This document shows, in pieces, positions 1-6,830 of a stretch of DNA of 11,048 nucleotides. The DNA comes from JBGOUJ01 sp041477005 (GTDB lineage: Bacteria > Acidobacteriota > Terriglobia > Bryobacterales > JACQDG01). The notes beneath the pieces were generated by a model that had not been told where the DNA came from, ran no database searches, and saw only the letters and a list, made by a program, of their open reading frames with translations. The DNA lies in the NCBI GenBank assembly GCA_041477005.1, contig JBGOUJ010000209.1, positions 1 to 11,048 of the forward strand. Direction: 5' to 3'. Each line of letters starts with the position of its first letter. Position 1 is the stretch's first letter. Both the position numbers and the translations under genes were made by a program.

Positions 1-85
1 CCCCCGAGACCCAGGGATTGGGAGGCGGGAATGGCGCGGCATCCGATTGATGCCAGCCTGTCCTCCGGTCTTTCTGTTGCGCGGT

Positions 86-91
86 TATAAT
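86..91 (+). promoter_or_regulatory. Probable -10 element (TATAAT) for the methyltransferase gene
   Basis: A perfect TATAAT lies about 100 nt before the ATG at 193. No good -35 hexamer is found 16-18 nt upstream, and there is no extended TG motif, so only the -10 half is supported. If used, transcription would start near 98 and give a leader of about 95 nt. Apart from this element and the ribosome-binding site at 183-189, nothing is recognised in 1-192. Confidence 0.35.
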
Positions 92-192
92 GCTTCTGAT
101 AGGAGTGCGGGGCCTGGCAGGACTGGAAGAGGGTTCTTGCGCTACGTGTACGAAGAGTTCAAGTGTTTTTTGCCGGACCGCTGAGGTGAACT

Positions 193-735
193 ATGCATCT
201 GCTACGAATTCCGACCTGCCTGTTGTTCGCAGGTCTGGCTGTCGCTCAAACGCCCAAAACTGCGCCTCGAACTCCCGACGTCCCGTTCGTACCCACGCCG
301 CAAGAGGTCGTTACGGCGATGCTGAAGCTTGCCAAGGTGACCCCCAAGGACGTGGTTTACGACCTCGGATGCGGCGACGGGCGCATCGTCATTACGGCCG
401 CGAAGGATTTCGGGTGCCGGGCCGTGGGGGTCGACATCGATCCCGAACGGATTAAAGAGGCCCGGCAGAAGGCGCAGGAGGCGGGCGTCACCGATCGCGT
501 GACCTTCCGCGAGGGCGATCTGTTCACGGCCGACATTCATGACGCCACGGTCGTCACGCTCTATTTGCTGCCGGATGTGAACCTGCAGCTTCGGCCGAAA
601 CTCCAGAAGGATCTGCGGCCAGGCTCCCGCATCGTGTCGAACACCTTCGACATGGACGATTGGAAGCCGGACCAGAAGGAAGTTGTAGTCAGCCGCACGA
701 TCTATCTCTGGACGATTCGATCCGGCGGTCAGTGA
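193..735 (+). CDS. Class I SAM-dependent methyltransferase with N-terminal signal peptide
   Basis: This 180-aa protein has the Rossmann-type methyltransferase signature. Motif I is VYDLGCGDGRI at residues 55-65. The acidic residue after strand 2 lies in GVDIDP (79-84), EGDL (107-110) follows strand 3, and the strand-4 motif is TLYLLP (122-127). The transferred-to substrate cannot be read from the sequence. Residues 1-18 form a short hydrophobic stretch ending in AVA-Q, which looks like a Sec signal peptide; a Pro-rich spacer follows before the domain. Export is odd because SAM is cytoplasmic. The start is supported by GAGGTGA at 183-189, although its spacing of 3 nt is short. A start at a later codon would remove the signal peptide, but none is better supported. 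The next gene follows 42 bp after the stop on the same strand, so the two are probably co-transcribed. The fold is certain; substrate and location are not. Confidence 0.88.
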   Translation: MHLLRIPTCLLFAGLAVAQTPKTAPRTPDVPFVPTPQEVVTAMLKLAKVTPKDVVYDLGCGDGRIVITAAKDFGCRAVGVDIDPERIKEARQKAQEAGVTDRVTFREGDLFTADIHDATVVTLYLLPDVNLQLRPKLQKDLRPGSRIVSNTFDMDDWKPDQKEVVVSRTIYLWTIRSGGQ

Positions 736-777
736 TCCTCGCCTTGCCAGGATGCCGCATTGGAAATCCCGGTTAAA

Positions 778-1527
778 ATGCAATCCTCGGCGCTGACTCT
801 GATCTTGACGGTGGCCGTAAGCATGGCACAGCAGGCCGGTCAACCGCCGGAGGAGTCATGGCCTCTTCGCCACAATCACGGTCACGTACAGGGGCTTGAC
901 GTGACCGCCGGCTGGTTTTGGGTTTCAGCGGTGGATCGCCGCACCAAGACCGGCTGGGTGTGGCGCGTCGATCGGCGCTCGCTGCAGACGGTGGCCGAGC
1001 GCAACATCGCTCAGGGCACGCTCTACCACGCGGGCGGATTGCAGGTGGTCGGCGACATCCTCTGGGTACCGATCGCCGAGTACCGGCCAAGCTCCAGCTC
1101 ACGCATCCTTGAATTGGACGCCATCACGTTAGCCGAGCGGCGCAGCTTCCCCGTTGCCGACCACATCGGGGCAGTGGCTACCGACGGAAAAACGGCGATC
1201 CTAGGCGGCAACTGGGATGGGAGCCGGATCTATCGCTGGAGTATGACGGGTGAGCAGCTTGGGGCGACTGACTTTACACCGGCCCTGCCAAGCGAGGACA
1301 TGAAGTGGATCGGTCCCGTGCTATACATTGGCGGCATCACGCCGGGCGCGAAAACGTGCGTGGTCGATCAACTGGATCCTCGCAGTTTGGCTTTCGTCCG
1401 CCGGTTCGACCAGTCCTTGGGTAAGTGTTACAGCCGGGAAGGGATGGCCCTGTTTGGCGGCCGGTTTTTCTTTCTGCCCGAGGACGAGCCGCGCTCGCGG
1501 ATTTACGTTAGGGAAATACCTCGGTAA
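778..1527 (+). CDS. DUF6454-like secreted beta-propeller-type protein
   Basis: The product has 249 aa when started at the ATG at 778. A TTG at 760 would add six residues, but the ATG places a hydrophobic stretch immediately after it (LTLILTVAVSMA, cleavage after about residue 17), which fits a signal peptide. Neither start has a strong Shine-Dalgarno site. The body shows blade-like repeats: HVQGLDV...WFWVSAVD (36-53), HAGGLQVVGDILWVPIAEYRP (84-104), DHIGAVATDG (128-137) and GGNWDGSRIYRW (143-154). From memory, the HxGGL...IWVPVAEYRP...DHIG pattern is that of the DUF6454 family, whose function is unknown; the fold is probably SMP-30/NHL-like. No catalytic site is recognised. The gene follows the methyltransferase gene by 42 bp and converges on the phosphorylase gene, whose stop is 64 bp away. 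No clear terminator lies between the two. Confidence 0.75.
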   Translation: MQSSALTLILTVAVSMAQQAGQPPEESWPLRHNHGHVQGLDVTAGWFWVSAVDRRTKTGWVWRVDRRSLQTVAERNIAQGTLYHAGGLQVVGDILWVPIAEYRPSSSSRILELDAITLAERRSFPVADHIGAVATDGKTAILGGNWDGSRIYRWSMTGEQLGATDFTPALPSEDMKWIGPVLYIGGITPGAKTCVVDQLDPRSLAFVRRFDQSLGKCYSREGMALFGGRFFFLPEDEPRSRIYVREIPR

Positions 1528-1591
1528 GCAGCCCCACTCGCGGCGTTATACGAATAGCCGGTCCACGATTCCAGTGCAGTTCCGCATCGGC

Positions 1592-4252
1592 TCACGAGGT
1601 CACCCTCATGTTGGCCGACGTCCCTCCCGCTGCTGGAACGTAGCACTTCTGTGTGTAGTCCATCACCATACGATCGGCATTAAACCGCCAGCCGAGTGTC
1701 CGGATGGTTCGCTTCATGCGCTTGATCCAGCCACGCGGCAGGCCGTCCTGGTCGCGCTGATAGTACAGCGGAATCACTTCATCGCGGAGAACCTGGTACA
1801 GATCCTCGCCATCCCGCCTGTCATGAAGATCCATGTTGGAGTGGGTTCTGCCGGCTCCGATGGCGAAGCCGTTCAGACCGTCGTATCCTTCCGCCCACCA
1901 ACCGTCGAGGACGGAGAGGTTCAGGCCGCCGTTCAAGACCACCTTTTGACCGCTGGTTCCCGATGCCTCCATGGGCCGCCGGGGATTGTTCAGCCAAACA
2001 TCGACGCCTTGCACGAAATAACGTCCCACGTTGATGTCGTAGTCTTCCACGAAGACGAACTTGTCGACAAACTGCCGGTCGCGCATCAACTCCGCAATCT
2101 GCTGCAGCACCCGCTTGGCCGGTTCGTCGCGCGGGTGCGCCTTGCCGGCGAAAACGAACTGGACCGGACGCTTGGGGTCGTTCACCATCGAGGCCAACTT
2201 CTCGATATCCGCCAGAATCAGATTGGCCCGCTTGTAGGTCGCAAAGCGGCGCGCGAATCCCACGGTGAGCGCATCCGGACTGAGCACCCGGCCGAGTCTT
2301 TGCACGATTGCCGCCGGCTCGAGGCGGCGCTCGGCCTGTTCAATGGCGCGGCGGCGCACAAATTCCAGGAGTCGTGATTTCAAGCTGAGATGCGTTTCCC
2401 AGAGTTCGCCGTCATCGACATTCTCGATCCCTTCCCAGATGCGGGCCTCTCCGCTGTGCTCGTGCCAGCCGGTCCCCAAGTGCCGGTCGTAGAGGCGAAA
2501 CATTTGCGGCGCCAGCCAGGAGGGGACATGCACGCCGTTCGTAATGTGTCCGATGGGAACGGCGTCTTCCGTTCTGCCGGGATAAAGCCCCGTCCACATA
2601 ACCCGGGACGCCTCGCCGTGCAGAGCCGAAACAGCATTGGCGCGCCGCGAAAGTTTCAGGCCCAGCACCGTCATGCAGAACTGCTCGTGGTGGTTGGCGG
2701 GATTCTCGCGTCCCAGCGCCATCAGCTTTTCGTGGGAAAGACCCAGCGCCTCCCGGAGAGGTCCCAGATGTTCTTCGATGAGGTCGGCGTCAAACCGGTC
2801 ATGGCCCGCGGGCACCGGGGTGTGGGTGGTGAATACCACTTCTCGGGAAACGCGGGGCACGGCCGGGTCGAAGCCCACGCCCTCATCCTGCATACGGCAG
2901 CGAATCGCTTCGAGCACCGCAAATGCGCTGTGTCCTTCGTTCAGGTGAAGAACGCCCGGCGTAATACCCAACGCCCTCAAAGCGCGGAACCCACCGACGC
3001 CCAGCAGCAACTCCTGACGGATTCGGACGCGGCCGTCGCCGCCGTACAAGCGCGAAGTGAGTTCCCGGTCCTCGGGAGCGTTCCCTTCCACGTTCGAATC
3101 CAGGAGCAGCAGATCGCAGCGCCCCACTTTTAGGCGCCACACCTTCGCCCGGATGGAGCCGCGGCGCGTGTCAATCTGCACGGCGACCGGTACGCCGTTG
3201 GTCCCGATGGCAGGTTCCATGGGCAGTTGGGTGAGATCCACCTGGAGGTAGTCCTCCTGCTGCCAACCGCTCCGATCCAGCCGCTGCCGGAAATAGCCTT
3301 GGCCGTAAAACAAGCCGATACCGATCAATGGAATACCCAGGTCGGAGGCGCTCTTGATGTGATCGCCGGCCAGGACGCCCAGTCCACCGGAATAAACCGG
3401 GATCGACTCGTGCAACCCGAATTCAGCGGAAAAATACGCTACCGGCCGAGGTCGCAAGACACCGGCATGCTTCGCGCCCCAGGTCCGGTCCTTCTGAAGA
3501 TACTCTTGCTGGCGGCGGTACGCGTAGTTAATCCGGCTGTGCAGCACCAGTTCCCCGGCCCGACGCTCGATCTCTGCCAGCGGAATCTCCGCCAGCAGCG
3601 AGACGGGATTGTTATTGAGTTGCCTCCAGCGTGCCGGATCGAGTTCGCGGAACAAGCTGACGGAATCGTGGTCCCAACTCCACCACAAGTTGCGGGCCAG
3701 CGCCCAGAGCCGCCCCTGGGCGGGAGCGATGAATCGATCGAGAGTGCGCGCCTCGCTCACCACCGGCGCGACCTGGGCCGCCGCCTCCGCCAGCATCCGA
3801 ATTTCATCCTCCCCAAAGGCCCGCGCCGCGACGGTTTGAACGACTAAGACGCCCTGCAGAACGCCCCGATCGATGAGCGGAACCCCGAGGAACGATTGGT
3901 AAGGATCTTCGCCGGCTTCGCCAAAATACTTGAAGCGCGGATGGTTTTTTACCTGTTCCACCGCAACCGGGCGAACTTGCTGCGCCACCAGTCCTGTCAG
4001 ACCCTCATGTAGCGCCAGACGCAGGGTGCCGATACATTCACGCCGGAGTCCGAGCGTCGCGGCCAACACCAGGTTCGCTCGATCCGGTTCCAGCAAGTAG
4101 GCCGAACAGACATCGGTCTGAAATCGCCTGGCGATCAAAGCGACCACATTCATGAGGGTCTCGGCCGGCTTGCCGCCTTCCTGCGCGAGATTCCCGATTT
4201 CCTCCAAAGTCAAGACGTGACTGGCTTCACGCGTATCTGCGCCTGTGCTCAT
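1592..4252 (-). CDS. glgP: GAF domain-alpha-glucan phosphorylase fusion (GlgP)
   Basis: This 886-aa enzyme is predicted to cleave alpha-1,4-glucan (glycogen) with phosphate to give glucose-1-phosphate in the cytoplasm. Residues 20-165 are a GAF domain close to that of PtsP, with FQTDVCSAYLL (44-54), HPRFKYF (104-110) and FLGVPL (121-126). Residues 172-225 resemble the DUF3417 segment found at the front of this phosphorylase class (LARNLWWSWD, 185-194). The catalytic part follows, with SAEFGLHESIPVYSGGLG (275-292), NEGHSAF (438-444), THTPVPAGHDRF (476-487), NGVHVPSWL (572-580), RRFATYKR (668-675) and EASGTSGQK (762-770). Lys770 should carry pyridoxal phosphate. The ATG at 4252 is chosen because GAGGAG lies 9 nt upstream and the GAF domain starts soon after; an in-frame extension to 4471 looks non-coding. 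The fused sensor domain is unusual. Confidence 0.93.
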   Translation of the reverse strand: MSTGADTREASHVLTLEEIGNLAQEGGKPAETLMNVVALIARRFQTDVCSAYLLEPDRANLVLAATLGLRRECIGTLRLALHEGLTGLVAQQVRPVAVEQVKNHPRFKYFGEAGEDPYQSFLGVPLIDRGVLQGVLVVQTVAARAFGEDEIRMLAEAAAQVAPVVSEARTLDRFIAPAQGRLWALARNLWWSWDHDSVSLFRELDPARWRQLNNNPVSLLAEIPLAEIERRAGELVLHSRINYAYRRQQEYLQKDRTWGAKHAGVLRPRPVAYFSAEFGLHESIPVYSGGLGVLAGDHIKSASDLGIPLIGIGLFYGQGYFRQRLDRSGWQQEDYLQVDLTQLPMEPAIGTNGVPVAVQIDTRRGSIRAKVWRLKVGRCDLLLLDSNVEGNAPEDRELTSRLYGGDGRVRIRQELLLGVGGFRALRALGITPGVLHLNEGHSAFAVLEAIRCRMQDEGVGFDPAVPRVSREVVFTTHTPVPAGHDRFDADLIEEHLGPLREALGLSHEKLMALGRENPANHHEQFCMTVLGLKLSRRANAVSALHGEASRVMWTGLYPGRTEDAVPIGHITNGVHVPSWLAPQMFRLYDRHLGTGWHEHSGEARIWEGIENVDDGELWETHLSLKSRLLEFVRRRAIEQAERRLEPAAIVQRLGRVLSPDALTVGFARRFATYKRANLILADIEKLASMVNDPKRPVQFVFAGKAHPRDEPAKRVLQQIAELMRDRQFVDKFVFVEDYDINVGRYFVQGVDVWLNNPRRPMEASGTSGQKVVLNGGLNLSVLDGWWAEGYDGLNGFAIGAGRTHSNMDLHDRRDGEDLYQVLRDEVIPLYYQRDQDGLPRGWIKRMKRTIRTLGWRFNADRMVMDYTQKCYVPAAGGTSANMRVTS

Positions 4253-4628
4253 GGATCTTCTCTCCTCGTCGCTGCCTCTTCGATCTCGCGCTGCCATCTG
4301 CTTTCCCGGCCGATGGCAACAACTCCGATGGATCTGCCTGTAGGCCCTTCCTCGAGGCGCGCAAAGCCCGGTATCGAAGCCGGCCTGCGCTGGGACAGCC
4401 GGGATCGCAACCAACAGCGTCCCGGAGATCTGTGCGGCCCCTGCGCAGCCGCAGCTTCCCCGTCGCCCCACAACAACAGTGGGCTTTTATGATTTTACCC
4501 TGTCTTATGCTCTGCGTCCAAGGGCCGTAAGGCTTTCCTATCGCGGCACGAGGTATTCGTCCACTTGACGGCGCGAGGCGAAAGGCTGCTGCGAGGGTTG
4601 TCGGTGCACCATCGCGAGGAGCTGCGCC
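4253..4628. other. Gene-free stretch: glgP leader and promoter region, breakpoint of a gene remnant
   Basis: No convincing gene is seen here. It holds the glgP ribosome-binding site (GAGGAG, minus strand, 4267-4262), a predicted leader of about 230 nt, and a sigma70-like promoter at 4492-4521. There is also a small stem CCCAC/GTGGG (4467-4471 with 4479-4483) near the predicted 5' end of the transcript. A 75-codon minus-strand frame (4476-4249, TTG start) overlaps the glgP start as ATGA. It has no recognisable homology and unremarkable codon use, so it is not called a gene. Confidence 0.5.
4492..4521 (-). promoter_or_regulatory. Candidate sigma70-type promoter for glgP
   Basis: Read on the minus strand, TTGGAC (4521-4516) is followed after 18 nt by TAAAAT (4497-4492). 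The -10 matches the consensus at 5 of 6 positions, the -35 at only 3 of 6. Transcription would start near 4485, leaving a leader of roughly 230 nt before the glgP ATG. It lies in a locally AT-richer patch, which supports a promoter, but the match is modest. Confidence 0.4.
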
Positions 4629-4862
4629 GATCCCCACGAGCCGCTGCGCGTGGTCGTGTACCGCATGGCCGAGACGGGGATCACCCGGTTCCCAGTGGTC
4701 GAGACCAACGGCCGGCCGAGGCTGGTCGGCATGATCGCCCTTCAGGACCTACTGCAAGCTCGCGTGCGGAACCTGCAGGAAGAGCGCCGGCGCGAGCGCG
4801 CCCTGCGCACCCGCCTCCCCTTCGCCCGGAGTCCTCGCCCGGTTGCGGAGGAGGCAAGCTAA
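4629..4862 (+). pseudogene. C-terminal CBS-domain remnant, probably of a ClC-type chloride channel
   Basis: The frame reads ADPHEPLRVVVYRMAETG, then ITRFPVVE, LVGMIALQDLLQAR and a basic tail RNLQEERRRERALRTRLPF before a TAA at 4860-4862. This is the second half of a CBS domain. The Arg/Glu-rich tail ending in RLPF matches my memory of bacterial voltage-gated chloride channels that carry C-terminal CBS domains. Those proteins are usually above 500 aa; here only about 77 codons are recognisable. Upstream in the same frame there is a stop at 4566-4568, and the codons between it and 4629 do not look like CBS sequence. There is no ribosome-binding site before the nearest GTG (4650). It therefore reads as a truncated leftover of a deletion or rearrangement. 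A stand-alone small CBS-like protein is possible but less likely. Confidence 0.6.
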
Positions 4863-4940
4863 GGCCGCCGTTTCCCCCAGCCGATATTCCCTTTGGTGGC
4901 GTGGGCCATGGACGGGCGTGGGCCCTAGACCAGCGCGGGC

Positions 4941-4989
4941 CACTGTCGGCGTGAGCCATCCTCCGGCGCCGCGGCGTCGCCCGACAGTG
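4941..4989 (+). promoter_or_regulatory. Inverted repeat upstream of motA
   Basis: CACTGTCGGCG (4941-4951) pairs with CGCCCGACAGTG (4978-4989), giving 11 pairs with one bulged C. The 26-nt spacer contains the palindrome GGCGCC. No T-run follows on either strand, so it is a poor intrinsic terminator. It lies 69-117 nt before the motA ATG, where it could be a leader hairpin or an operator. No convincing promoter hexamers were found in 4863-5057. Confidence 0.35.
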
Positions 4990-5057
4990 CTCTCGATCCC
5001 CGCCGCTTGCTCCTGAGCCCCTGCGCCACTAAGCAGCCCCGGATCCGCTCCACAACT

Positions 5058-5936
5058 ATGTTCGCCATCATCGGAATCCTGGTCGTTATCGGCGCCATCC
5101 TCGGCGGCTACTTGCTCGAGCACGGGCAGTTGGCGGTGCTGGTACAGCCCGCCGAGCTGCTCATTATCTTTGGCGCCGCCATGGGCACCGTGCTGATCGC
5201 CAATCCGCTTCCCGTCCTCATCAAAATCGGCAAAGGGCTGGTCGGCGTCTTCGCGTCGAGCAAGTTCAGCAGGAAGCTCTACCTGGAAAACCTGAAAATG
5301 CTCTTCGATCTGTTCCAGATCGCCCGCAAGAGCGGCTTGATGAAGCTGGAAGCCGACATCGAGCAGCCGGCCAAAAGCACCGTGTTTCAAAAATACCCGG
5401 CCTTCTTGAAAAACCATCACGCCCTCTACTTCCTTTGCGACACGCTGCGCATGTCCATCAGCGGCGGGATAGGAGCGTTCGATCTCGATCAAATGCTGGA
5501 GACAGACATGGAAGTGCACCACCAGGAGGAGCATGCTCCCGTGGCCGCCCTGAGCACCATGGCTGACTCGCTGCCCGGCCTGGGGATCGTGGCGGCGGTG
5601 TTGGGCGTGGTGATCACCATGGGGGCGCTGGGCGGTCCGCCCGAGGAGATCGGTCATAAGGTCGCGGCCGCGCTGGTAGGAACGTTTCTGGGCATCCTGC
5701 TCTGCTATGGCTTCTTCGGACCTCTGGCGGCCAGCATGGCCAAAGCCGGCGAGGACGAGGCCAACTATTTTCGCTTCCTGCGCGTGGGCATCATCGCTTT
5801 TGTGAAAGGCTTCGCCCCGATCATGGCCGTCGAGTTCGCCCGCCGGACGATCCCCGCTGGGTTGCGACCCACCTTCCAGGAGATGGAGAAGGCCTGCAAG
5901 GGCAGCGCCCCCGCCGGGGGCGGTGAGAAGGGGTAA
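5058..5936 (+). CDS. motA: Flagellar motor stator protein MotA
   Basis: MotA is the inner-membrane stator subunit that, with MotB, conducts ions and drives the flagellar rotor. The 292-aa product starting at the ATG at 5058 aligns nearly without gaps to E. coli MotA (295 aa). The rotor-contacting charges Arg90 and Glu98, and the channel prolines Pro173 and Pro222, fall at identical residue numbers; this fixes the start and argues against the in-frame extension to 5007. Hydrophobic segments lie at about 1-20, 33-50, 172-192 and 203-225. PAEL (31-34), DSLPGLGIVAAVLGVV (170-185) and VGTFLGILLCYGF (207-219) are family hallmarks. The Shine-Dalgarno region is poor, which may mean low initiation. 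motB follows after 21 bp. E. coli-like features suggest proton rather than sodium use, but that is inferred. Confidence 0.96.
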   Translation: MFAIIGILVVIGAILGGYLLEHGQLAVLVQPAELLIIFGAAMGTVLIANPLPVLIKIGKGLVGVFASSKFSRKLYLENLKMLFDLFQIARKSGLMKLEADIEQPAKSTVFQKYPAFLKNHHALYFLCDTLRMSISGGIGAFDLDQMLETDMEVHHQEEHAPVAALSTMADSLPGLGIVAAVLGVVITMGALGGPPEEIGHKVAAALVGTFLGILLCYGFFGPLAASMAKAGEDEANYFRFLRVGIIAFVKGFAPIMAVEFARRTIPAGLRPTFQEMEKACKGSAPAGGGEKG

Positions 5937-5948
5937 GGGGTAAGGAGG
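5930..5948 (+). promoter_or_regulatory. Full-length Shine-Dalgarno of motB beside the motA stop
   Basis: TAAGGAGG at 5941-5948 is a complete anti-16S match, 9 nt before the motB ATG. It overlaps a short direct repeat, GGGGTAA followed by GGGGTAA (5930-5943), whose first copy contains the motA stop codon. The strong site contrasts with the weak one of motA and may raise MotB yield relative to MotA. Confidence 0.7.
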
Positions 5949-5957
5949 CGTCCCGCC

Positions 5958-6827
5958 ATGGCCGAGCAGACCGAGGAAGTCCAAAGGGAGGAACCCCGCG
6001 CCGCACCGACCCCGCCCGTGGTCATTGTGAAGAAAGTCGCCGGCCACGGCGGGCATCACGGCGGAGCCTGGAAGGTCGCCTACGCCGACTTTGTCACCGC
6101 CATGATGGCCCTGTTCATCGTCTTGTGGCTTCTGAGTTCCAGCGCCAAAGTGAAAGAGGCGGTCGCCTCCTATTTCCAGGACCCAACCGGTACCGGCAAG
6201 CAGACCGGCAGCTCGCAAGCCGGCACCGGGGAAACCTTGGCCATCAAGAAAGACGACATGAGCAAGCTGCAGGAAACGCTCGAGTCGGCGATGAAACAGA
6301 TTCCCGAGTTCCAGCAGATGAAGGATCAGGTGCGGCTCACCATCACCGGCGAGGGCCTGCGGATCGAGCTGCTGGAAACCGAAAAGGGGCTGTTCTTCCA
6401 GAGCGGCAACTCCAAACCCAGTCAGACCGGCCAGGACCTGCTGCTCGCTCTGGCCCAGCAGCTCGCAAAACTGCCCAACAACATCCTCCTCGAAGGGCAC
6501 ACCGACTCGAAACCGTTTGCGGCAGGTGGCGCTTACGGCAACTGGGAGCTCTCCGCCGACCGGGCCAATTCCGCTCGCCGGCTGATGCAAGCGAACGGCT
6601 TGCGGCCCGACCAGGTCGTACAAGTTCGGGGCTTTGCCGACCAAAAGCTGTGGAACAAAGAAAACCCTGACGACCCTTCCAACCGCCGCATTTCCGTGAT
6701 CGTGCAGTATCGGAACATCCCGGCCGGGGCGGGGAAGGCGGCCGGAGGAGAGAACGAAAAGACAGAGCCGGCCAAGCCCGAGGCCCCGGCCGAGAAGAAA
6801 GCGGAAAAGAAGGAAGAAAAGCACTGA
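5958..6827 (+). CDS. motB: Flagellar motor stator protein MotB
   Basis: MotB is the partner of MotA that binds the proton and anchors the stator to peptidoglycan. The 289-aa protein has a cytoplasmic N-terminal tail with a His/Gly-rich patch (residues 30-36). One membrane helix follows (about 40-60, WKVAYADFVTAMMALFIVLW), in which Asp44 corresponds to the essential E. coli Asp32. A plug-like amphipathic segment comes next (KVKEAVASYF, 64-73). The OmpA-like peptidoglycan-binding domain spans about 125-253, with LLEGHTDS (177-184) and NWELSADRANSARRL (195-209). The tail (255-289) is rich in Ala, Pro, Lys and Glu and extends past the domain. Start choice is secure because of the TAAGGAGG site. 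The gene sits 21 bp after motA and 3 bp before the response regulator gene, so all three are probably one transcript. Confidence 0.96.
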   Translation: MAEQTEEVQREEPRAAPTPPVVIVKKVAGHGGHHGGAWKVAYADFVTAMMALFIVLWLLSSSAKVKEAVASYFQDPTGTGKQTGSSQAGTGETLAIKKDDMSKLQETLESAMKQIPEFQQMKDQVRLTITGEGLRIELLETEKGLFFQSGNSKPSQTGQDLLLALAQQLAKLPNNILLEGHTDSKPFAAGGAYGNWELSADRANSARRLMQANGLRPDQVVQVRGFADQKLWNKENPDDPSNRRISVIVQYRNIPAGAGKAAGGENEKTEPAKPEAPAEKKAEKKEEKH

Positions 6828-6830
6828 GCC

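Noticed and set aside
50..184. A short plus-strand frame ending FLRYVYEEFKCFLPDR just before the methyltransferase gene
   Set aside because: It has no ribosome-binding site and no known homology, and the TATAAT element lies inside it. The protein-like ending is probably chance, although a leader peptide cannot be excluded.
1528..1591. A terminator between the convergent DUF6454-like gene and glgP
   Set aside because: Only a 4-bp CGGC/GCCG stem without a T-run is present, which is not enough to call.
2390..3847. Two plus-strand frames of 247 and 206 codons opposite glgP
   Set aside because: They are shadows of the phosphorylase coding strand, with no independent start signals or homology.
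4900..4930. A GG-N10-GC pair upstream of motA as a sigma54 promoter
   Set aside because: Only the dinucleotides fit; the surrounding bases do not match TGGCAC or TTGC, and such pairs are frequent at this GC content.
4749..6824. A 691-codon minus-strand reading frame opposite motA and motB
   Set aside because: It is antisense to two certain genes. The translation is Gly/Leu/His-rich, without domains, and arises from the high-GC codon bias of motAB.
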